A stretch of 15,443 nt of DNA from Alphaproteobacteria bacterium (GTDB lineage: Bacteria; Pseudomonadota; Alphaproteobacteria; Thalassobaculales; Thalassobaculaceae), in NCBI GenBank assembly GCA_028822575.1, contig JAPKDN010000022.1, positions 1 through 15,443 of the forward strand, given 5' to 3'. Shown here piece by piece: positions 7,544 through 14,562 of the stretch; position 1 is the first letter of the stretch; every line of letters starts with the position of its first letter. Position numbers and translations under genes: made by a program. The notes under the pieces are model-generated. The model ran no database searches, had not been told where the DNA came from, and was given only the letters and a program-made list of their open reading frames with translations.

Positions 7544-7695
7544 ATCCCTGTTAGGTGACGTTTGACGTGAAACCACGGTTGAATGGATGCTATCACAACC
7601 CGCCTTCCGGGCCAGGACTGCTGGTTGTTCCATGGGGCATTTATCTTAAGAGAGCTCGGAATGCTCGATAAGTCTACCCGTCGCGTTGGAATTGG

Positions 7696-7723
7696 CCCAG
7701 ATTCACCTGGGTCGAATCTTGGG
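7696..7723. repeat. imperfect inverted repeat in the divergent monooxygenase/benE region
   Basis: CCCAGATTC (7696-7704) faces GAATCTTGGG (7714-7723), complementary apart from one extra T. The 222-nt gap between the leftward monooxygenase gene and the rightward benE relic should carry both promoters, and this repeat lies about 28 nt before the benE start. It might be an old operator or a leader hairpin. No regulator gene is present, so this is tentative. Confidence 0.3.
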
Positions 7724-7750
7724 TCCAGGGCCCGGTCTCGAGAGTAAGGC

Positions 7751-8390
7751 ATGCGCGCGTCCGTTGTGATTTCTCCAATGGTCGCGGTCCTGGTTGGATT
7801 CGATGGCTCGGTCGCTATCATTCTGGCCGACGCCAAGGCGGTTGACGCCAGCGCGGCTGAGACTTCGTCCTGGGTTTCGGCTTTATGTTTCGCCACCGCC
7901 TTGACGACGGCCGTCCCGAGTGTCCGGCACCGCATGCCGATCATTATGGCGTGGTCGACACCGGGCGCGGCATTGATCGCCGCGTCGACGGGCCTGACGC
8001 TGAGCGCCGTCGTGGGCGCCTTCCTGCTGGCCGGTGTATTGCTGTAGCTGACCGCCGCCCTCTGGCCCTTGACTACTTTGATAGAGAAAATCCCGATGGC
8101 CATCGCCTCGGCCATGCTGGCGGGAGTACTGTTTAAATTCGCGATCGTGGTCTGGGGGCATTTGCAGGCTGAATGGATACTGGTGCCGCCGCTTCTTTTA
8201 GGTTTCGTGGTGCTGCCGGCTGTTCTTGCCATCCTGGCCGGTGCTGGCGCACCTCCTGGGCATGACTAAGCCGGTGGGGGCGTTCCAAGTTTCCAGTCTC
8301 ATCTGGATCGAGCCGTTGTTCGAGCCGACGACATTTATCGGGCTTGGCGTCCCGCTCACTATGGCCTCGCAGAACCCGCCGGGCTTCGCA
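7751..8390 (+). pseudogene. benE: BenE-family benzoate/H+ symporter pseudogene (N-terminal half)
   Basis: The reading resembles the first half of BenE transporters. It starts MRASVVISPMVAVLVGF, continues through HRMPIIMAWSTPGAALIAAS and GAFLLAGVLL, then stops at an in-frame TAG (8045-8047). The same frame goes on with IPMAIASAMLAGVLFKF and WILVPPLLLGF. Near 8240-8258 the reading moves to another frame, which gives KPVGAFQVSSLIWIEP and TTFIGLGVPL. About three residues are missing before TMASQNPPGFA, where similarity ends (about 8390). The C-terminal half of the 12-helix transporter is gone, replaced by the sulfatase relic on the other strand. One nonsense codon, one frameshift, one small deletion and a truncation make it non-functional. 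It would have imported benzoate-like acids, which fits the adjacent aromatic-type catabolic pair. Confidence 0.88.
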
Positions 8391-9331
8391 TTCGATAACC
8401 TCCAGGGTGAACATACTGGCCATATTGGCGCCGCCGCCTCGGCGTTCCGCCAAGACACTCGCCATATGTGGTGGCGCGACCCAGTCCTGGCGCTGGAACG
8501 CCTCGGGCGTCTCGAAATCGTCTGGGCTGTACATGTCCTAATACTTGCTGGGTGGGTTGAACGGATGGTGCGGGTCGGGGAAGGAGACCATCAGGAAGAA
8601 CGGCTCGTCCTTGGCGGTTTGGGTGGCGATAAAGGTGGCGGCGTACTCGCCGATATAATGGCTCGAATAAAGTTCTTCGGGCATCCGGGTTCGAACCGCC
8701 TGCGAGCAGGCGTAGTCATGCGGTAATTGGTTCTCGGCCCCGATCAAAGAGGCTGGGTCCGGGTGTCGCTCCGACAACCACCGGGCATAGTCGCCGCTGA
8801 CCCGTCTCCATGCCCAGTGACAAGCTCGACATGGTTAGAGCCGCAGAAAGGTGTCTCGACGCAATTTGACGGATCGCTCCGGCAGGTGCGGCTTTCGTGT
8901 TCATAGATTGGCACCTTGTTGAAGTGACGCAGAGCTCGGGCGTGTTTGGGCGAGGGTGGACTTAATCTTTTCGCAGGGCCAGAAAGTGGGTTCAGCGGCG
9001 CCTAGCCAGTGAAATTCTGTAGATGGCTTTTACTGACTAAGCCGATCGCGTATCCGGCGTCCCGAAATAGGTCGACAAAGGTGACCACGTCCACCGATAG
9101 AGGAATACCGTTCGAGCGCACGCCATGCACCGAGGGCACCATTCCCGTCATTAGACTCGCCCGGTTCGGCATGCAGACCGGGCTGGAGACATAGAACCGG
9201 TCGAAGTTGACGCCAGCGGCGGCCATCGCGTCGACATTCGGGCTCTTGACCAGGGGGTGACCGTTACAGCCCAGAAAATATGCGTGGTGCTGATTGGTGA
9301 TGAAAAGGATGAAATTCGGTTGTTTGGCCAC
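8391..9331 (-). pseudogene. sulfatase (alkaline-phosphatase superfamily) pseudogene
   Basis: It begins at GTG 9331, with GGGAG about 8 nt upstream, as MAKQPNFILFITNQ. It contains the sulfatase signature CMPNRASLMTG (C53 would become formylglycine, R57) and KSHLQNFTG, then hits TAG at 9002-9004. The same frame continues to NHVELVTGHGD, shifts frame near 8790-8810 and resumes as DYARWLSERHPDPASL through FFLMVSFPDPHHPFNPPSKY. A second TAG at 8538-8540 sits exactly where relatives have Trp (KYWDMY). The reading goes on through MYSPDDFETPEAF and loses similarity near 8390-8400, where it meets the benE relic. The two Asp of the usual DQ..AD metal site are N13 and Y18 here, so catalysis was probably lost as well. 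The last third of the protein is missing. It would have hydrolysed an organic sulfate ester. Confidence 0.88.
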
Positions 9332-9640
9332 TTTTGAGCTCCCTGTGCTGGAACAAGGCCGTCATCGGGGAGATCGCTTGGGCATAAAACCATGAAGAAT
9401 GATCGGGTGGGCCCAGCAAATAGGTGGTGAGTTTCGACTGGCAACGATCGTCTGGTGGAGGAGGATTGCTGCTCTGCTCCGGCCGTAGACTCAAGTATGG
9501 AACATGAAATCCAAACAAGCTTTTGCTGGCGCAACGACATATTTTCACGGCATGGAAACTCCTGTGAAGGATCACGCCATTGAGAGGGCATACCTTAGGC
9601 TGCCTTCGTCCTGGGCTCTGATTTGCCGCACGGCTGGTTC
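9332..9640. other. intergenic region between lactonase gene and sulfatase relic
   Basis: About 310 nt without a supported gene, RNA or clear terminator. It probably held the promoter of the now broken sulfatase gene. Frames covering it are shadows with no recognisable family. Confidence 0.4.
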
Positions 9641-10564
9641 TCAGCGATTGAGAAAATGCAGTCCCAATCCCGGTCGGGGCCAATCCATCGCAACCAGGCG
9701 GCCGGAATTCGACAGCGTGATATACGTCGTCCGCAGATCAGGCCCACCAAAGCAGATATTGGTGGGGAAAAGATCTGGCATCTCGACCCTCTCCTCGCTG
9801 TTGCCATCGGCCGCATAGACATCGATTGCTCCAGGCAATGAGCCGACGCAGACATTGCCGGCGCTGTCGACCGCCAGCGAGTCGAACAGGTGATAGCCGG
9901 CCGGCGCGCCGATGAGGCGACCGCGTTCCCAGGGAACTGGCCCTCGGCCCCGCTTGACCTTGCCTGGACCCTCGATCTCATAGGCCCAAAGTCGACCGGA
10001 ATGGGTCTCTGCAACGTAGAGCTCCTTGCCATCTGGAGCCAACCCAATTCCATTTGGACCGTCCATCGGTGCGATCACCGAGGTGATGAAGGAGCCATCG
10101 GGTTTGGCGTAATAGACGCCGCCGCGATCGCGATCCCGGCGGCGGGTGTGGCCATGATCGGTGAACCACATGCTGCCATCGGCGTCGAAAACGATGTCGT
10201 TGGGACCGATAAGTGGATGACCGTCGCATTCCCGGTACAGAATCTCGCTTTTGCCAGTCGCGAGATCCACCGCCTCGACCCAGCCATGCGGAAGGTCTGA
10301 GGTCGACAGGCTCGGATAGTATTTGCCGTCTTTTTCGAAGAACGGCATCCCGCCGTTGTTACAGACATAGCAACGCCCGTCGGGCCCAATTGCGAGGCCG
10401 TTCGGGCCGCCGCCAGTTTCCGCCACCACGGTCTTACCCCCATCGGAGGCGACCCGGGTGATACAACCCGCCGCGATCTCGGCGACCAGCACCGTGCCGT
10501 CAGGCAGGGCGACTGGGCCTTCGGGAAACCTCAAGCCGGTCGTGACCTCGCGGAGGTCGGTCAT
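9641..10564 (-). CDS. SMP-30/gluconolactonase/LRE-family lactonase-like protein
   Basis: A 307-residue six-bladed beta-propeller protein of the SMP-30 family. The metal-site residues are in place: E15 (FPEGP), N122 (GPNDIVFD), N171 (GPNGIGL) and D228 (FDSLAVD). The repeated DG(T/S)xxV/W strands mark the blades. Family members open sugar or organic lactones with a divalent cation; there is no signal peptide, so the protein is cytoplasmic. The start is ATG 10564, because GGAG lies 7 nt upstream. The preceding ATG (10567) gives one more Met and an ATGA overlap with the ligase stop but leaves a short 4-nt spacing. Either way the gene is translationally coupled to the acyl-CoA ligase. Its job is likely lactone opening to give the acid that the ligase or transferase activates; that link is inferred from context only. 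Confidence 0.88.
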   Translation of the reverse strand: MTDLREVTTGLRFPEGPVALPDGTVLVAEIAAGCITRVASDGGKTVVAETGGGPNGLAIGPDGRCYVCNNGGMPFFEKDGKYYPSLSTSDLPHGWVEAVDLATGKSEILYRECDGHPLIGPNDIVFDADGSMWFTDHGHTRRRDRDRGGVYYAKPDGSFITSVIAPMDGPNGIGLAPDGKELYVAETHSGRLWAYEIEGPGKVKRGRGPVPWERGRLIGAPAGYHLFDSLAVDSAGNVCVGSLPGAIDVYAADGNSEERVEMPDLFPTNICFGGPDLRTTYITLSNSGRLVAMDWPRPGLGLHFLNR

Positions 10565-12174
10565 CATTCTTCTCCGGTAATCCAGGCGTCGACCGTCGCG
10601 TCCCAGCAATGGCCGATCCCACGCTCGCGTAACTCGTGCCGGGCGATCTCGTTCTTGGTCATGGTACGCGGGAAATCATCGACGAATTCGATATAGCGGG
10701 GGACCTTGAAATAGGCGATCCGCTCTAGGCACCAGGCGACGAGTTCCATCGGGACGGGTTGCTCCCGGCCTTCGACGATATGGACATAGGCCTTGATGTC
10801 CTCGTCGCCGACATCAGAGAGCACACCGATAATGGCACAGTCGAGGACGGCGGGATGCTCCGACAGCGCCTTTTCAACCTCGAAGGCCGAGACGTTCTCG
10901 CCGCGCCGGCGTACCCAATGGGCCTCGCGTCCGATGAAATAGAGGTAGCCGTCCTCGTCCATATAGCCGAGATCACCGGAGTGATACCAAAGGTTCTTCC
11001 AGGCGGCGAGGGTCTCGGCCGGTTTGTTAACATACTCAATCATATAGGTATTGATCACTGAGGGGCGCAACAGCAGGTGGCCCAGGGTGTTGGGGGGCAC
11101 CGGGTTGTCGTCCTGATCGACAACCATGATCTCGGCCCAGCCATGGGGTTTTCCCGAGGAGTCCTCGCGGCGGTCATTGACCCGTTCGCTACAGATCAGC
11201 ACGCCGACCTCGGTCATCGCATAGACCTCGAGCATTGGCGCGCCGAAGCGTTCCTCGAACTCCCGGTGCAACGCGCCACGCACCTGGCCAGAGGCGACGC
11301 CGACACCGACCCGCACCTTGTGTTGGCGATCCAGTTCCGATTTTGGTTGGCGCAGCAATACCGCCATCATCGTGCCAATCGGGTCGACGATGGTCGCGCC
11401 ATATTTGCGCGCGATATCCCAGTATCGCGACGCACTGAACCACTTCTCCATGACCCCGGTCATGCCGTTATACAATGGCCCCGTTATGGCGAACTGCTGG
11501 CCGCCGATATGGAAGAAATGGGAGTTTGCGAAATGCACGTCCTGGTCGGTCGCCTCGGCGATCTCGGCATAACGGATCGCGGCGCCAATATAATATAAAT
11601 GATTGACCAGAACACCCTTGGGCATGCTGGTGCTGCCGCCAGTATAGACGATGGCCATGGGGTCGGTGCCTTTGATTTCGACGTCCGGCAGGCTCTCGTC
11701 GCCGCCTAGAAGGTCGTCAAAGGAAAGTGCACCGCCAGTCTCTATAACACTGGGATCGCCCAATACCAGTACCTTGGGGTGGAAGGTGAGGAGAGACTCG
11801 GCGGCGTTGTAAGCGGGGGCCAGTTCCTCGTCCAGGATCAGCAACATTGCCTCAGTGTCGTTCAGGCTGTAGGCCAAGTCATCCCGGACCAGGCTTACAT
11901 TCAGGGGTGCGTAGACCGCTCCCATCTTGGCGCAACCGAACCAGATCAGCGCCTGGGCGATGGAGTTGTACATGAAGGTCGCGACCACATCGCCCTTACC
12001 CACCCCATGTTCGATCAAGCGGTTCGCCACCCGGTTTGACAGCCGGTCGGCGTCGGCATAGGTGAGGACCTTGTCACGAATGATCAGGAGCGGTTTGTCG
12101 CCGTACTCGGCGCGCAGGATCAGTAGATCACGCAGATTGGTGGCGTGTGGCTTATGGCCCATGATTTCGATCAT
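10564..12174 (-). CDS. AMP-forming acyl-CoA synthetase (CaiC-like, ANL superfamily)
   Basis: A 536-residue protein with the core ANL motifs: the phosphate loop YTGGSTSMPKGV (177-188), YAMTEVG (318-324), YHSGDLG with the ribose-binding Asp (397-403) and RRRGENVSAFEVE (422-434) at the domain hinge. It should activate a carboxylic acid to its CoA thioester via an acyl-AMP. The similarity is to crotonobetaine/carnitine-CoA ligase types, but carnitine is not implied. The usual 'TGK' catalytic-Lys segment near the C-terminus reads PRTMTKNEIAR, so K507 is the likely but shifted catalytic Lys. The ATG at 12174 overlaps the CoA-transferase stop (ATGA), and its own stop overlaps the lactonase start, so the three genes form one coupled unit. 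Confidence 0.93.
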   Translation of the reverse strand: MIEIMGHKPHATNLRDLLILRAEYGDKPLLIIRDKVLTYADADRLSNRVANRLIEHGVGKGDVVATFMYNSIAQALIWFGCAKMGAVYAPLNVSLVRDDLAYSLNDTEAMLLILDEELAPAYNAAESLLTFHPKVLVLGDPSVIETGGALSFDDLLGGDESLPDVEIKGTDPMAIVYTGGSTSMPKGVLVNHLYYIGAAIRYAEIAEATDQDVHFANSHFFHIGGQQFAITGPLYNGMTGVMEKWFSASRYWDIARKYGATIVDPIGTMMAVLLRQPKSELDRQHKVRVGVGVASGQVRGALHREFEERFGAPMLEVYAMTEVGVLICSERVNDRREDSSGKPHGWAEIMVVDQDDNPVPPNTLGHLLLRPSVINTYMIEYVNKPAETLAAWKNLWYHSGDLGYMDEDGYLYFIGREAHWVRRRGENVSAFEVEKALSEHPAVLDCAIIGVLSDVGDEDIKAYVHIVEGREQPVPMELVAWCLERIAYFKVPRYIEFVDDFPRTMTKNEIARHELRERGIGHCWDATVDAWITGEE

Positions 12175-14201
12175 GACGGGATCTCCGGAATGTCGGTGAG
12201 CGCGGCGATTTGCTGGTCATCCATGCCAAGAATGCCTCGAAGAACGTAGTCGTTGCTCTCGCCCATCAGGGGCGCGGGTTTGCGGGGCGAAGGGCGGACG
12301 CCGTTGACGCGCCAGGGCGCGCCCACCAGTTTCTCGTCGCCGGTATAGGGATGGCTCGCGGCGACCCAGGCGGGGCAATCGGCGAAGATAGGGGCGTTGT
12401 CGGAAACATCCAGTTCCACAAGATCAGCGGCTTCTCCGCCCAGGATGGTACATCGGGTGAAAAGCTCACTCCGATCTAGACGGTGGAACCCTTGTTCGGC
12501 GTCAGGAAGGTCCGTGAAGGTGGCCAGAGGCACGCTGATTGCGACATGGGCGCCGTCGCTTGTGGTCACGATGGCTTCGTGACGATCCGCGGTAGGCGTG
12601 GGTGTCCCGGCGAGCGTGGCCGCAGCTTCGATCTGGGAGAGATCGATTGAACTACCGGCGCCACTACGGGCACCAAGCGCGCCGGCCAGCGCCGCCATGA
12701 CACCGAACACAGCGGCATTCGGATCGCTGATAGAAAATGTTGGTGAGCCGAGAAAACCATCGGCATCGGTGATCGTCGCCTCGGCGCCACCAAGGGCGCT
12801 CAGCACCAGGCCGTAGGATCTTAGGTCCTCGACGGACGAGCCGCGGCCAGGCCCGCTCATTGATAGCTGAACCAACGCTGGGTTGGCGGCATCTATGGCT
12901 TCGGCGCCAAGGCCTAGACGCTCCATGGTGCCGACGGTGAAATTCTCGATCAGCAGATCCGACTGACCAACCAGGTCCTTCATCGCTTGGAGCGCGGTGG
13001 GATTTTTTAAGTCCAGCGACAGGCCAAGCTTGTTCCGGTTGAGGCTGTGAAAATAGATCGAGGATTCGATCCGGGTCTTCTCGTGCATCTTGCCGCGCAG
13101 AGGCTCCAGGCCTCGAGTTCGGTAAAGATCGAACCGGTTTGACGCCTCGACCTTGATTACCTCGGCGCCGAGATCCGCCAGAATTTGTGCGACCATAGGA
13201 CCCGACCAAACCCAGCACAGCTCAAGGCAACGCAGCCCGGATAAGGGTGCTTCCGGGGTTTCGATCGAGGGTTGACGGTGTTTGGCTGGATTAGCCGCGC
13301 CGCTCGACCGGGCGCGATGAACCACGAAGGGCATGACCGGGGCCGCTGCGTCGATAAACCCGGCGCGGAATATCTCCCGCTCTGCTGCCTCAACCTGGTC
13401 ATAGACTGGGGCGATCACCGCGCCAGCCTTCAAGCCGCGCGCCAACAGATCGTCACGACCAAACTCGGCAAGCGTTTCTTCTAACAGAATATCGGCTTGG
13501 GCGCTGTCGCGGGCCAGGACGAACGGATCGTTGTAGGCTGGGTCCTTGGACCATTCGGGATCACCGATCGCGGCGCGGATGTTTTTCCAGTCCCGCCGGG
13601 ACCGCCCAAGCAGCGCCACGAAACCATCGCGGCAGGGGTAGAAGCCCATCGGGAAGATCCCACCATGCTCGACGCAAATCCGCCCGTTGCGTCGCCAGCG
13701 CTTGTTGGTTTCCTCAGCGTCTCCGGCATTCTGAAGTGAGAAGGCGCGCATGATATCGGCGGCAGAAACGTCATAAACGACCCATTTTTGGTTGCCGTCA
13801 TCCTGGCGTCGCCAGATCTCGGCCAACGCCAGGATGACGCCATGCGCCCCGCACCATTTTTCAGGCATATCCACTGGGAGCGGAACGCCCGGGCCACTGG
13901 GATGGCCGATCGCCGACGCAGCGCCGGATACCGCGCTCGCGTGTACGCCGGAGCCGGCATGGCCGACCTGATAATCCCAAAGCCGAATTATCGCGCCGGC
14001 CTCTGGGTAATCCTCGGCTACGTCTCGTTTCGGATCACCGGCGGTGATGACTATGGCGGCGTTATTGATGTCTGTCCCCGCGGGATTTCCGAGAAGGTTC
14101 AGCCATTTGGCCGCGTAGTGGGTAGAACGATTAGCAGCGCCGATACCCACGACAATTTGGACGTTGAAGGGGAGTGATCTTGGGAGCGATTCTGGGGTCA
14201 T
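12171..14201 (-). CDS. double-domain type III CoA transferase (CaiB/BaiF family)
   Basis: A 676-residue protein made of two CaiB/BaiF-like halves; a single-domain member is about 400 residues. The N-terminal half (about 1-315) lacks the usual opening strand but keeps AAKWLNLLG, PEKWCGAHGVILALAEIW and VYDVSAADIMRAF. The C-terminal half (about 317-676) opens with PLSGLRCLELCWVWSGPMVAQILADLGAEVIKVE and has NRNKLGLSLDL and ENFTVGTMERLG. The Asp that forms the acyl-CoA intermediate is D493 in SISDPNAAVFGVMAAL. In the first half that place appears to hold E114, so only one active site is likely. The segment after IEAAATL (525-545) is shorter than usual. The enzyme moves CoA between organic acids. 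The start ATG 14201 has only a weak upstream SD, so the exact N-terminus is less sure. The stop overlaps the ligase start. Confidence 0.88.
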   Translation of the reverse strand: MTPESLPRSLPFNVQIVVGIGAANRSTHYAAKWLNLLGNPAGTDINNAAIVITAGDPKRDVAEDYPEAGAIIRLWDYQVGHAGSGVHASAVSGAASAIGHPSGPGVPLPVDMPEKWCGAHGVILALAEIWRRQDDGNQKWVVYDVSAADIMRAFSLQNAGDAEETNKRWRRNGRICVEHGGIFPMGFYPCRDGFVALLGRSRRDWKNIRAAIGDPEWSKDPAYNDPFVLARDSAQADILLEETLAEFGRDDLLARGLKAGAVIAPVYDQVEAAEREIFRAGFIDAAAPVMPFVVHRARSSGAANPAKHRQPSIETPEAPLSGLRCLELCWVWSGPMVAQILADLGAEVIKVEASNRFDLYRTRGLEPLRGKMHEKTRIESSIYFHSLNRNKLGLSLDLKNPTALQAMKDLVGQSDLLIENFTVGTMERLGLGAEAIDAANPALVQLSMSGPGRGSSVEDLRSYGLVLSALGGAEATITDADGFLGSPTFSISDPNAAVFGVMAALAGALGARSGAGSSIDLSQIEAAATLAGTPTPTADRHEAIVTTSDGAHVAISVPLATFTDLPDAEQGFHRLDRSELFTRCTILGGEAADLVELDVSDNAPIFADCPAWVAASHPYTGDEKLVGAPWRVNGVRPSPRKPAPLMGESNDYVLRGILGMDDQQIAALTDIPEIPS
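13796..13839. repeat. perfect 14-bp inverted repeat inside the CoA-transferase gene
   Basis: CGTCATCCTGGCGT (13796-13809) and ACGCCAGGATGACG (13826-13839) are exact complements separated by 16 nt. In the coding strand it encodes GVILALAEIWRRQDDG (residues 121-136). The arm sequence GTCATCCTGGCG resembles the dispersed palindrome family seen at 5471-5502, but here it lies in frame within a conserved helix of the N-terminal half. Confidence 0.75.
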
Positions 14202-14562
14202 GGGCGAGCACTTGACGGTTTGGGGCGAATGAACTTCGCGTCTCTCGAATTACTCAGGAAATCAGTGTCATGACCGCGCCCGCGTGGACCTTTTGCACAG
14301 CTAAATATCGTCTTCCCACACTTGATTCGGGACCCATGCATGGGACGCCTCTGCGTGATCGTTAGCGAAGTATCATTTAAGGTCTTAGAAGGCGTTGCAT
14401 TATATGTCACCGGCTACCGCCTCAGTCGTCCGCCCTGGCTTTCCGCCAAGGAGACGGGTTTCTTTGGACCACAGGTACGGTTTTCTTTCCCCGCGTTCCC
14501 ACGCATCAAGCGCGGGATGATGGAAAGAGTAAATTCGGAAAATTTCTCCGCCGGCCGGTCCA
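14202..14562. other. intergenic region between MaoC-type gene and CoA-transferase gene
   Basis: About 360 nt without a supported gene. It is less GC-rich in its middle (around 14300-14410) and should contain the promoter of the leftward transferase-ligase-lactonase unit. A degenerate hairpin lies at 14485-14527. No clear promoter boxes or operator could be chosen. Confidence 0.45.
14485..14527. repeat. degenerate dispersed hairpin
   Basis: CCCGCG (14490-14495) pairs with CGCGGG (14511-14516), with an outer CTTTCC/GGAAAG pair (14485-14490 and 14522-14527) interrupted by a bulge. AAGCGCGGGATGATG looks like one arm of a common alphaproteobacterial palindromic repeat. It lies about 36 nt beyond the stop of the MaoC-type gene and may serve as its transcript end; there is no convincing T-run. 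Confidence 0.4.

Noticed and set aside
7529..7633. 35-residue N-terminal extension of the LLM monooxygenase
   Set aside because: It is not family-like, and the strong SD and the conserved start point to ATG 7528.
6790..8232. Long 480-codon leftward frame across the monooxygenase gene and benE relic
   Set aside because: It is a shadow in another frame of the monooxygenase gene and antisense to benE; its Arg/Ser-rich translation has no domain.
8686..8704. GGTTCGAACC, similar to a tRNA T-arm
   Set aside because: It is part of the sulfatase-relic coding sequence (AVRTRMPEE) and no acceptor, D-arm or anticodon arm fits around it.
8226..8726. 166-codon rightward open frame
   Set aside because: Its first part is the frameshifted benE relic and the rest is antisense to the sulfatase relic, so it is not one gene.
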